Part shown: positions 9,273 through 17,816 of the stretch, piece by piece
How positions within the stretch are numbered: position 1 is the first letter of the stretch
Layout of the letters: each line of letters begins with the position of its first letter
Origin: Clostridium celatum DSM 1785
Lineage (GTDB): Bacteria > Bacillota > Clostridia > Clostridiales > Clostridiaceae
Direction: 5' to 3'
DNA: 37,755 nt
Assembly (NCBI RefSeq): GCF_000320405.1
Contig: NZ_KB291627.1
Span: 1-37,755 of the forward strand
Program-made: the position numbers and the translations under genes
The notes under the pieces: model-generated
What the model saw: the letters and a program-made list of their open reading frames with translations, nothing else
Database searches by the model: none
Told to the model about the DNA's origin: nothing

Positions 9273-11435
9273 ATGAATGAAATTTTTAAACCAAGTATTG
9301 TAATTTCTGTAGGGCCTTCTGCAAAAAAGGCCCTAAATTTTTTAGATGATATGCTATTAGATACACCTAAATATTTAAGAGATGTAATAGAACTCTATAA
9401 CATAGATAAATTAGAAAATTGTAAATTAGATATTCAACGTATAATAGATGAAAAGTTATTATGTGCAAGAAGTATTAATAAGTTAGTAGATTTAGGATAT
9501 AAAATAAGAACTGAAAATACTTCAAATATAAATATTAATATATTTTTATATTGGGATGTTTATGACTCGAAATTCCCAGTAAATGAGTTAATAGAAATAC
9601 TGTTTAATTTAAATTATTGTGTTGTAGATAGAGAAAAGAACTATGGAGTAACATTATTTGTATTGCCAATGTTAGACAAAGAATGGTTGTATTCAGAAGA
9701 TGCAGTTATAGGTGGAATCAATAAATTAAAATCATCAATAGAACTAATAAGTGATAAGAACAATATGATAAATATTAATTCTAAGATGTATATAACTCAT
9801 ACTGTAGCTAATGATGGATTAAGAGTAAAAAAAGAAGAGCTTGAATATATAATATCAATAGTAACTTACTTAACTATATTACCATCAGAAGAACCACTAC
9901 TTTCTGTATATAACAAGAGATTGTTAAAAAATGAAGGTGAGTTTAAAGTAGGAACTATAGGAATTTCTTCTTTAACTATATTCAAGGATAAGATTAAAGA
10001 GGAATTTTCAAGCTATTTAATAAATGATTTAGTAGATCATGCTATAAAATTCGAAGATAATTTAGATTTCACATTGTATTCGAGCTATGATATATTAAAC
10101 GGAAAAAAGGTTTTTAAACATTTTGGGGAAAATATGCCCATAAAAACTTGGGACAAGCCAAGTCTTATAGTTCCGGAAAAATATGATATAAAATTGCAGA
10201 AAAATAAGATTTGGAATAGAAATGCTGAAATGTTTGAAGGAGCACTAGAGAGTTTAGAATCTAATATAAAAAATGATTATCTTAAGCAAGTGAAAAAGAT
10301 TGTAACTAATAGGAAAAAGATATTATATGATAATAGTTTGAAGTATATTGATAAAGATTTAAAGTCTATAGTAAGTAATTATAGTTTGTTAGAAGGTAAA
10401 AATTTTCTTAAGTCATTGAAGGAAAAGATAAATAATGAAACCTTAGAGTATTTGTATGAAAATAAAATAGATACTATAAACTATAAAGATGAATTAAAAG
10501 AAAGAATAAATAATTATCCAAATTTTTATGGAAGCATATTTAAGATTTTATTAATTATTTGTTTTAACATATACTTTTTACTATTGGTTATGAATCATAT
10601 AACATTTTTACAAGCTTCAAGTAAAATTATTATATCTGTAATATTGTTATTTTTAATATTGTTTTTTATCTCAATTGAATATATAAGTATAGATAAAAAT
10701 TTTATTAGATTTATAGATAGATGTATTGAAAACATTTATTTAAATGAAGGCAAATTATTAAAAAAATATATTGGTAAACAAATTTCAGATTATTATGACT
10801 TTATTAAAGAACATATAGAGATGAAAATTAAGGGAATAGATGAAGCAATTGAAAATTTAAAGAAAATGAGAGTAAATACAGAGGATTTTAAAAATAGAAG
10901 TGAAGATAAAATCGAAGTATTAGTTACAGATTTGTTTAATTATAATGATAGAAGAAAATTTTATGAATCTAAAAAATGTGATATTTGGGCAATATATTCA
11001 AGATTTATAGGCCAATTAAATAATTATGATGAACTTAAAGAAATAAAAGTGAGAGATTATTTAAAAGAGTTTTCAAATAATATTACAGCAGAATATACTA
11101 ATATAGATTTTTATGAATATATAAGAATAAAATGGGAAGATAATTTGGAAAACGAGGTATCAGATTGGATAGATAAGGCATTGATAAAGTCTAAGGAATT
11201 ACTTCAATATAATAATGATTACCAATTAGAAAGTCATAAATTATTTATAGGCTCAGGAGAGTTTATAAAAGATAATAGAGAAATTATAATGAATAAGTTA
11301 AATAGATATAAATTAATAAATGTAGAAGATAAGGATATATATACAAACTGTATATCATTAGTGAATTTAACTTTAGGAATTAATTTATCCAAGATAACTC
11401 CTTTTTTAAATGTAGAAGGGGGGAAGATAAAATGA
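9273..11435 (+). CDS. Membrane protein with degenerate tubulin-like N-terminus
   Basis: The protein has 720 aa from ATG 9273; GTG 9261 is an alternative start. I do not recognise a named family. The N-terminus PSIVISVGPSAKKALNFL aligns by eye with PTLVIGLGGTGFQIVKRL of the preceding protein, with the glycine loop changed to VGPSAKK. A later strand-rich segment (NINIFLYWDVYD, YGVTLFVLP) fits the same fold, and no GGTGxG loop is present. This suggests a non-hydrolysing paralogue or partner, which is an inference. Two adjacent membrane helices, about 424-442 and 452-472, form a hairpin, so both the N-terminal domain and the long charged helical C-terminal half should be cytosolic. Its stop overlaps the next start (ATGA), indicating tight co-translation. 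It could anchor tubulin-like filaments to the membrane. Confidence 0.68.
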   Translation: MNEIFKPSIVISVGPSAKKALNFLDDMLLDTPKYLRDVIELYNIDKLENCKLDIQRIIDEKLLCARSINKLVDLGYKIRTENTSNININIFLYWDVYDSKFPVNELIEILFNLNYCVVDREKNYGVTLFVLPMLDKEWLYSEDAVIGGINKLKSSIELISDKNNMININSKMYITHTVANDGLRVKKEELEYIISIVTYLTILPSEEPLLSVYNKRLLKNEGEFKVGTIGISSLTIFKDKIKEEFSSYLINDLVDHAIKFEDNLDFTLYSSYDILNGKKVFKHFGENMPIKTWDKPSLIVPEKYDIKLQKNKIWNRNAEMFEGALESLESNIKNDYLKQVKKIVTNRKKILYDNSLKYIDKDLKSIVSNYSLLEGKNFLKSLKEKINNETLEYLYENKIDTINYKDELKERINNYPNFYGSIFKILLIICFNIYFLLLVMNHITFLQASSKIIISVILLFLILFFISIEYISIDKNFIRFIDRCIENIYLNEGKLLKKYIGKQISDYYDFIKEHIEMKIKGIDEAIENLKKMRVNTEDFKNRSEDKIEVLVTDLFNYNDRRKFYESKKCDIWAIYSRFIGQLNNYDELKEIKVRDYLKEFSNNITAEYTNIDFYEYIRIKWEDNLENEVSDWIDKALIKSKELLQYNNDYQLESHKLFIGSGEFIKDNREIIMNKLNRYKLINVEDKDIYTNCISLVNLTLGINLSKITPFLNVEGGKIK

Positions 11436-12556
11436 TGACTTTTACAGCTTTAATTTTAATAATATTATTATATATAATTCCATTAAATAATATTGTTTAT
11501 ATATGGAGTGAAAGTATTGCAAATTATATAATATCAATGCCTCAAATAAAGATACCTGATATAAAAATAATTCAAATAATAGCATTTTTAATAAGTAAAA
11601 ATATAAATGTAATATTAACATCAATTATATATGTTTTAATTGTAATTTATATTTTCGCTATTTTAAGGTTTTTTATCTGTATTTTACAAAGAGTGTTATA
11701 TATAAAAAAAGATAAAGATATATATGAGAAAATAGATTTTTATATGGAGAAATATAACAAAGGATTAAATTCGTTAAATTTAGGTGCAAAATTAATAATT
11801 ACAATAATGATAATAGTTTTAAGCATATTTAAAATATATGATATAAGAATTTACGTATTAGCTATTTTTTTGGTTTTATTTGGGTTTAAAAACTTCAAGA
11901 AAAAAGAAGTAAAACATATAAAGACTAAAGCAATAGATAAGAGATATAAAAAAGTTAAAAATCATATAAAAGAAGAAAATATATACAAGTATAGGAACAT
12001 TAAATGGAAATATAATATTGACCCATTAGGAGTGGAAGAACCTATTAGCTTTGAAGCAAAGATTATTATAGGATATAAAAAGAGAGAAGAAGTCAAGTTA
12101 AATAATTATGACTATAATAGGTGTATTTATGAGTTAGCTAATCAGATAGATAATGCTTGTAAAGTTAAAGAGTTAACTAATAAGCAAAGAATTGCAGTAG
12201 TATTTTCATTATTCAATAGTATTAAAATTTTAGAAGATGACAAGAGCTTCGAGGGAATTATAGAAATATTAACTTTAAAGCGAAGCAATGAAGAAGAAAT
12301 TATAAAATGTATTTACAGTATATTAACTTACATGAAGTTTGAAGTAGAAGAGTTAAAAGAACCTCTTAATAATGGGAAAAATAAGAGTGTATTAGCAGTT
12401 AGTGGAGCAGATAGTGAAGAGGGAGATCACTATTATACTAAAAATAATAAAAAATATTATTATTGTGAAATTTTAAATAGTGGGGATTTTTATATTGGAG
12501 AAAATAAGAAAGAAAATAATACAAAGGATATGTCTGTAGAAGTACCTTCTTTATAG
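11432..12556 (+). CDS. Membrane protein with inactive transglutaminase-like domain
   Basis: The protein has 374 aa. The first 160 residues hold four or five hydrophobic segments (about 4-22, 63-87, 118-135 and 137-155, with a weaker one near 46-60). Residues about 205-350 resemble by eye the bacterial transglutaminase-like domain that ends in a YYE..GKKYYYVETT..GW.IGE pattern; here the end reads HYYTKNNKKYYYCE and FYIGE. At the position of the usual GDCED catalytic Cys the sequence reads KRSNEEE, and the usual HVAVGV histidine is replaced (SVLAVSG). If the match is right the domain is catalytically dead and probably serves binding. It overlaps the previous gene by 4 nt and starts after a GGGGGG-type SD, so it belongs to the same operon. 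The fold assignment needs a profile search. Confidence 0.62.
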   Translation: MMTFTALILIILLYIIPLNNIVYIWSESIANYIISMPQIKIPDIKIIQIIAFLISKNINVILTSIIYVLIVIYIFAILRFFICILQRVLYIKKDKDIYEKIDFYMEKYNKGLNSLNLGAKLIITIMIIVLSIFKIYDIRIYVLAIFLVLFGFKNFKKKEVKHIKTKAIDKRYKKVKNHIKEENIYKYRNIKWKYNIDPLGVEEPISFEAKIIIGYKKREEVKLNNYDYNRCIYELANQIDNACKVKELTNKQRIAVVFSLFNSIKILEDDKSFEGIIEILTLKRSNEEEIIKCIYSILTYMKFEVEELKEPLNNGKNKSVLAVSGADSEEGDHYYTKNNKKYYYCEILNSGDFYIGENKKENNTKDMSVEVPSL

Positions 12557-12615
12557 GTTTAATGTTTATGATTTTAGCAAATACTAATTATAAATATTAT
12601 AGGATGGTAATTAGT

Positions 12616-13071
12616 ATGGAGAGTAATAGTAATATATTTAAAACATACACACTAGATTATTTAGGAAAGTATTATTTTTATGAAGAAGATGAATTTTTAA
12701 AAGCTAAAGAAAATGGACAATATATATTAGAAAAGTTAAAAGAGAGTAATAGATTCGACTATGATGGTGCGTCTTATACTTTCACTAAATTTGGAAATAT
12801 ATCAGAAGGAAGAACAAGAAGAAATGTTAATATTTTAATAGAAAAAGATAATATAAATGTAAAAATTGATGGTGAAGTAGTACATTTAGATTTAATATAT
12901 AAAATGGATATTAAAGAGTTAGAGGATCATTTTAGAATTACAACTAGAATTAGTGAGAAAGGCAATACAGTTTCATGTCTGTTATATATAAATCTTAATG
13001 AAGGAGAAAGTTTTATTAGGGCAATAGAGAGTGTTAGAGATTATCAAATTGAGCTTAGTAAAGAAAAATAG
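12616..13071 (+). CDS. Small hypothetical protein, last gene of VWA-tubulin operon
   Basis: The protein has 151 aa from ATG 12616, which has AGGATGG upstream; an in-frame ATG at 12562 would add 18 residues without a clear SD. I recognise no family. It is acidic, has no signal peptide or membrane helix, and looks alpha/beta, with a pair of strands around VNILIEKDNINVKIDG followed by a helix. It lies 60 nt after the previous stop and before a terminator, so it is probably the fifth member of the cluster, perhaps a cytosolic accessory subunit. Confidence 0.6.
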   Translation: MESNSNIFKTYTLDYLGKYYFYEEDEFLKAKENGQYILEKLKESNRFDYDGASYTFTKFGNISEGRTRRNVNILIEKDNINVKIDGEVVHLDLIYKMDIKELEDHFRITTRISEKGNTVSCLLYINLNEGESFIRAIESVRDYQIELSKEK

Positions 13072-13162
13072 CTGTTAAAATATAAAAATTAAATTATAGT
13101 TTTTAAAGTAGCAAATTAAGATTTAAGTTAATATTGTTGTTTTTAATATATATTGATTTAAG

Positions 13163-13210
13163 AATAGCAATACAGTAAAAAAATTTAAATTTTGAGTTGC
13201 TATTTTTTTA
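13163..13210 (+). terminator. Probable terminator of the VWA-tubulin operon
   Basis: AATAGCAA (13163-13170) pairs with TTGCTATT (13197-13204) around a long AT-rich loop, and seven T residues follow. The long loop lowers certainty. Confidence 0.55.
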
Positions 13211-13316
13211 TTTAAATATAAAATTATGTTTATATTAATAAATTATAGTAAAATAGTATATAATTAAATATTGATATTAATATAAGTAGCTTATTTGAAA
13301 TTTTATGGGGAATGAA

Positions 13317-15707
13317 ATGAAGGAATTTTTAGATAAATTAGATGACTATATTTTAGTTGTTAACAATAAAGGGTTAATAAAATATTGCAATGAAGCTTTA
13401 CTTAATAAATTAAATTATACCATAGAGGAAATAGAAGAAATAAATATTTATAATCTTTTTGCTAATGATGTATCAATTAAAGGTTTTATTGAGGAAGAAA
13501 CATTATATGAAGTAATTTCAAAACAAAAACAAAAAATAAAAGTATTAGTGCGGGGATATTGGCAAAATATAAATTCTGAAAATCTAGTCTTTTTAGTATT
13601 TAAGGAGAGATTTGATAGTGAAGACATATTAAAGAAAGCTTTAGATAGAATTAGTTTTAAGATTTGGATAAAAGATTTAAATGGAAGATATAGATATGTA
13701 AATAAAATATTTGCCCAAAGCTTAGGTGTTAAAAAGGAAGATATGATTGGTAAATTAACATCAGATTTCTTCAAAGGTGATAACTTAAAAAATATAATGG
13801 ATAATGATAAGTTAGTTATAACAACTAAGAAACAAAATTTAAAAGAGGAATGTATAGTTGATAATGGAGTAAAAAGGTGGAATAGAACTCATTTTATTCC
13901 TATTTTAAACAAAGTAGGGGAGGTAGAATATATTAGTGGTTTTTCTAAGGATATTACTCTAACTAAAAATTTGGAATCACAAATCGTATATAGGCATAAT
14001 AAATTATCTACTGTTAAAAATGATATATATAATAATGATATTTTAGAATCTAAAAGATTGTTAAATATAGATAGTGAACTTATATCATTTTTGAATGCAG
14101 ATAGTATAAGTATTTGGTTATATGATGATGATAATGAAAAATTAATTCCATTTTTAAAGGTAGGGCTATCTGATGAGACTTTAGCCAATATAGATGAAGT
14201 ACATGTAAATAGGGAAAAATTTTATAGTGATATGCATACTGGTGAGATTGGTAAAATACAAGAAATAAATAATATACAAAGTTTTATTGATAAAAGAGTT
14301 AGAACAGAGAAATATTTAAAATATTATGGAGTATATAAGGTAGAGTTTGATAATGAGATATTAGGATTGCTTTGTCTTGGATATAGAGAGTTAAATTTAA
14401 ATAAACAAATTAATAATGATTATATAAATTTTTTATGTAATCAAATTGCAACATTAATTAAGAAGGAAAAGCTATCGTTGCAGTTAAAGCATGAATTTGA
14501 AAATAGAAAAAAATTAGAAAGAGAACTGCAAAATTTTCTAGAAATAGCAGCGGATTTAATGGCTATTATAGATAAAGATTCTAGATTCATTAAAGTTAAT
14601 GGAAGATGGAATAAAATATTAGGCTGGGAAGAAGAAGAATTGTTGAAAATGAATTATGCTAGCGTTATTCATGAGGATGATTTAGAAGATGTAATTATTA
14701 AGGCTAATTCCTTAAAATATAAGGTTGGATATAAAGATAAAAATTTTGAACATAGATTTAAATGTAAAGATGGTAAAATAAAATGGATTAGTTGGAATGG
14801 AAAATATAATCCTGATAAGAATCAATATATGGTTACAGGAAAAGATATAACACAACAAAAAATAGCGGAAAATAGAAATGAATTTTTTGAAAAGGCCTTA
14901 CAATTGGAAAGTATAAAAAATGAATTTTTTGCAAATATATCCCATGAATTTACAACACCATTAAACATAATCTTAGCTACTATACAATTAATTAATACAT
15001 ATATAAGTAACGAAAAAATTACCGTAGCAGATGATGTAGATTTAGATAAATACATTAAGTCTATAAAGCAAAATTCGTATAGACTATTAAGACTTGCTAA
15101 TAATCTTATTGATATGACTAAGATAGATTCAGGGTATTATAAAATAAACTTAGAAAATCACAATATAGTAAACATAATTGAAGATATTACTTTATCTGTG
15201 GCTTCATATATTGAAAATAAGGGAATTAAATTAACATTTGATACAGATATAGAAGAGAAAATAATTGCGTGTGATCCAGATAAAATAGAAAGAATAATGT
15301 TAAATCTTTTATCAAATGCAACAAAATATACTAATAAAAATGGAAAAATTGATGTGGATTTGACTAGTGATGAAGAATTTATCGTGGTGTCAATTAAGGA
15401 TAGTGGAATAGGAATACCAAAAGAAAAAGTAGGTGCTATATTTAATAGATTTGTACAAGTAGATAGTAGTTTAACTAGAAAGTGTGAAGGTAGTGGAATT
15501 GGTTTATCATTAGTTAAGTCATTGATAGAAATGCATGGGGGAGAAATAAATGTCTATAGTGAGCAAGGAATAGGAACGGAATTTATACTTAAGTTACCAG
15601 TGAAAACTATAGATAATAGCGCTGAAGAAAAAATAATTACAACTAATGCTATAAATAAAGTAGAAAAATGTAATATAGAGTTTTCCGACATTTACGATAT
15701 TTACTAA
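13317..15707 (+). CDS. PAS-PAS-GAF-PAS sensor histidine kinase
   Basis: The protein has 796 aa and no signal peptide or membrane helix, so it is a cytosolic sensor kinase. Order: PAS (about 4-100), PAS (about 105-225, KIWIKDLNGRYRYVN), GAF-like (about 240-385), PAS (about 400-520, ELMAII-type start DLMAIIDKDS), HisKA with His543 in SHEFTTPLN, then HATPase with N-box LNLLSNATKY, DSGIGIP, FNRF and GSGIGLSLVKSL. ATG 13317 follows GGGG by 6 nt; the ATG at 13305 lies too close to any SD. No response regulator with an intact acceptor Asp lies nearby. The C-terminus VEKCNIEFSDIY is shared with the second kinase at 23110, which looks like a shorter relative. It converges with amt. The signal is unknown; proximity suggests nitrogen or redox state. 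Confidence 0.88.
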   Translation: MKEFLDKLDDYILVVNNKGLIKYCNEALLNKLNYTIEEIEEINIYNLFANDVSIKGFIEEETLYEVISKQKQKIKVLVRGYWQNINSENLVFLVFKERFDSEDILKKALDRISFKIWIKDLNGRYRYVNKIFAQSLGVKKEDMIGKLTSDFFKGDNLKNIMDNDKLVITTKKQNLKEECIVDNGVKRWNRTHFIPILNKVGEVEYISGFSKDITLTKNLESQIVYRHNKLSTVKNDIYNNDILESKRLLNIDSELISFLNADSISIWLYDDDNEKLIPFLKVGLSDETLANIDEVHVNREKFYSDMHTGEIGKIQEINNIQSFIDKRVRTEKYLKYYGVYKVEFDNEILGLLCLGYRELNLNKQINNDYINFLCNQIATLIKKEKLSLQLKHEFENRKKLERELQNFLEIAADLMAIIDKDSRFIKVNGRWNKILGWEEEELLKMNYASVIHEDDLEDVIIKANSLKYKVGYKDKNFEHRFKCKDGKIKWISWNGKYNPDKNQYMVTGKDITQQKIAENRNEFFEKALQLESIKNEFFANISHEFTTPLNIILATIQLINTYISNEKITVADDVDLDKYIKSIKQNSYRLLRLANNLIDMTKIDSGYYKINLENHNIVNIIEDITLSVASYIENKGIKLTFDTDIEEKIIACDPDKIERIMLNLLSNATKYTNKNGKIDVDLTSDEEFIVVSIKDSGIGIPKEKVGAIFNRFVQVDSSLTRKCEGSGIGLSLVKSLIEMHGGEINVYSEQGIGTEFILKLPVKTIDNSAEEKIITTNAINKVEKCNIEFSDIYDIY

Positions 15708-15711
15708 AAGT

Positions 15712-15772
15712 ATAAAAAAGTTAATGCTTTTGCTATAAGTATAGTTATTAAATGTAGCAAAAGCATTAACTA
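15712..15772 (-). terminator. Terminator of amt, between convergent genes
   Basis: A 17-bp perfect stem, AGTTAATGCTTTTGCTA (15719-15735) with its complement at 15755-15771, has a 19-nt loop. On the minus strand it is followed by six T, so it ends amt well. On the plus strand the tail is ATAATAATA, so it is weaker for the kinase. Confidence 0.85.
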
Positions 15773-15834
15773 TAATAATATATTTCAGGATGATATTATC
15801 AAATTTCGAATATCACCATTGTTTGTAAATAACT

Positions 15835-17505
15835 TTAGTTGTCGTCTTGAAGCGCATCGTAGCCTTCTTCGTTAGTCCTTATTTTTATTACATTTTCAAC
15901 ATCATAAACAAATATTTTACCATCACCAATTTTACCAGTATAAAGAACATTTTTTATAACCTTAACAACTACATCAATAGGAATTTTACATACCACCATT
16001 TCTACTTTTAATTGAGGTAATAATGTAACTTCAAGAGGTGTACCTCTATAGTAATCAGTAGATCCCTTTTGCATACCATATCCTAAAACATTCGTTACAG
16101 TCATACCTGTAATACCAAGATTATCCAAAGCTATTTTTAGACTCTCAAATCTATCTTGTTTAGTTATAACCACAACTTTAGTAAATTTGGCATCAGTTTT
16201 AGAAGTATTATAAACTACAGGAACTGTATCTTCTTGAGTATCAATTACTTTAGTAGGTGAAATTGCAGCTAAAGAGCCAAGAGAAACAGGCATAAAGTCT
16301 GCATAACAACTTTCAAGACCATGTTCTTTTTTATCAAGACCTTCAAGCTCTTCTTCAGCAGATACACGAAGACCGATAGTTTTCTTTATTATTAAGAAGA
16401 TAATAGTCATAGTAACTACAACCCAAGCTATAACACATAAAACACCTAAGATTTGAGTGCCTAAGAATTTAAATCCACCACCATAAAATAATCCATCATC
16501 AAGTGCAAATAAACCTGTTAATATTGTACCAAGGGCCCCGCATACACCATGTACAGCGATCGCTCCAACTGGATCATCTATTTTAAGCTTTTTCTCTATG
16601 AATTCAACAGCGAATACTACAGCAAATCCGGCAAAAAGTCCTATAAAGAAAGCACCTACAGGTGATACTACATCACATCCGGCTGTTATTGCAACAAGAC
16701 CAGCTAAAGAGCCATTCAAAGTCATTGAAACATCAGGCTTTTTATATCTGACCCAAGTTATTAGCATAACTGCTACAGTTGCAGTTGCGGCAGCAATATT
16801 TGTAGTTACAAAGACACTACTTGCAGTTAATATAGAAGAATCACCTGTCATAGAAACTGTAGAACAACCATTAAATCCAAACCATGCAAACCAAAGTATA
16901 AATACGCCTAAAGCACCTAATGTTAGGCTATGACCAGGGATTGCGCGAGCTTTTCCATCCTTAGAATATTTTCCAATACGAGGGCCTAGTATTTTGGCAC
17001 CAACTAATGCTGCGACCCCACCAACCATATGGACAGCTGTAGAACCAGCAAAATCATGGAATCCCATTTGAGATAGGAATCCACCGCCCCAAATCCAATG
17101 ACCTGATATAGGATAAATAAGTGCACTTATAATTAAACTATAAACACAATAAGCAGAGAATTTAGTTCTTTCTGCCATTGCTCCTGAAACTATAGTAGCA
17201 GAAGTAGCGCAAAAAACAGTTTGGAATATTACAAAAGCGCTAGTTGGAATAGAACTGCTATAGTCACCTCTTATGAAGAAATCTAATCCGCCTATAAAAG
17301 AACCATCACCTGCAAACATTATTCCAAAGCCAATGAACCAAAATACAACTGTACCAATGGCAAAATCCATTAAATTTTTCATTATAATATTTCCGGCATT
17401 TTTTGCTCTAGTAAATCCTGTTTCTACCATAGCGAAGCCTGCTTGCATAAAAAATACTAATGCAGCTCCTAGTAAAGTCCAAATTGTATCTAATGATGAA
17501 TACAT
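15835..17505 (-). CDS. amt: Ammonium transporter fused to PII (Amt-GlnB)
   Basis: The protein has 556 aa. Residues 1 to about 400 form an Amt/Rh ammonium channel with about eleven helices and both pore histidines (VHMVGG and AIAVHGVCGALG). A linker of about 40 residues leads to a complete PII domain at about 440-556: the T-loop (GYGMQKGS then YYRGTPLEVTLLPQ) and the B-loop TGKIGDGKIFVYDVE for ATP and 2-oxoglutarate are present. The uridylylated T-loop Tyr of enteric GlnB is not conserved. In most bacteria PII is a separate protein that plugs Amt; here the regulator is covalently attached, which implies gating in cis. ATG 17505 follows AAAGGGGG. It lies downstream of glnN behind a terminator and probably has its own promoter in 17506-17750. 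A complete gene. Confidence 0.93.
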   Translation of the reverse strand: MYSSLDTIWTLLGAALVFFMQAGFAMVETGFTRAKNAGNIIMKNLMDFAIGTVVFWFIGFGIMFAGDGSFIGGLDFFIRGDYSSSIPTSAFVIFQTVFCATSATIVSGAMAERTKFSAYCVYSLIISALIYPISGHWIWGGGFLSQMGFHDFAGSTAVHMVGGVAALVGAKILGPRIGKYSKDGKARAIPGHSLTLGALGVFILWFAWFGFNGCSTVSMTGDSSILTASSVFVTTNIAAATATVAVMLITWVRYKKPDVSMTLNGSLAGLVAITAGCDVVSPVGAFFIGLFAGFAVVFAVEFIEKKLKIDDPVGAIAVHGVCGALGTILTGLFALDDGLFYGGGFKFLGTQILGVLCVIAWVVVTMTIIFLIIKKTIGLRVSAEEELEGLDKKEHGLESCYADFMPVSLGSLAAISPTKVIDTQEDTVPVVYNTSKTDAKFTKVVVITKQDRFESLKIALDNLGITGMTVTNVLGYGMQKGSTDYYRGTPLEVTLLPQLKVEMVVCKIPIDVVVKVIKNVLYTGKIGDGKIFVYDVENVIKIRTNEEGYDALQDDN

Positions 17506-17816
17506 AAATATTCCCCCTTTTTATAAGTAACAAGTTACAAGTAAATATAAAATATAAATCATTGATAATTAGCAGTAAGGTTTTAAAAATTAATTGGTAA
17601 TTTTAAATTAATAAAGAAATAAGGAGTAGAGTTAAAAATAAGTATTTTAGTATAAAGTTTATTAAATTTTAAATATCAAAATTTATTTTTAATATTGCTT
17701 ATAACTTGTGTTTAGAATTTTAATTTACATATTAAATGTTATTAAAAAATGACGTGTATTTTACTATGGATAATTGACCAAATGTAAAATTACACGCCAT
17801 TGTGTATTAATAATAT
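17506..17816 (-). other. glnN-amt intergenic region
   Basis: No gene is seen in these 311 bases. They hold the glnN terminator at 17745-17798 and then an AT-rich stretch that should contain the amt promoter. A weak candidate on the minus strand is TTGATA followed 17-19 nt later by TTTATA/TATACT. An inverted repeat GTAAC-AA-GTTAC lies at 17527-17538, just upstream of the amt SD. No AAAGGC-loop hairpin like those of glnA and glnN is found here. Confidence 0.5.
17745..17798 (-). terminator. Terminator of glnN
   Basis: Read on the minus strand, GGCGTGTAATTTTAC pairs with GTAAAATACACGTC around a 19-nt loop, with one bulged A and one G-U pair, and ATTTTTT follows. It lies 19 nt after the glnN stop. 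Confidence 0.8.

Noticed and set aside
13072..13316. Riboswitch in the gap before the first kinase
   Set aside because: Only a loose terminator-like stem is visible; I see no conserved riboswitch core.
16598..16933. Plus-strand 111-codon frame inside amt
   Set aside because: Antisense shadow of a conserved Amt coding region; Ala/Thr/Pro-rich artefact of the opposite strand.
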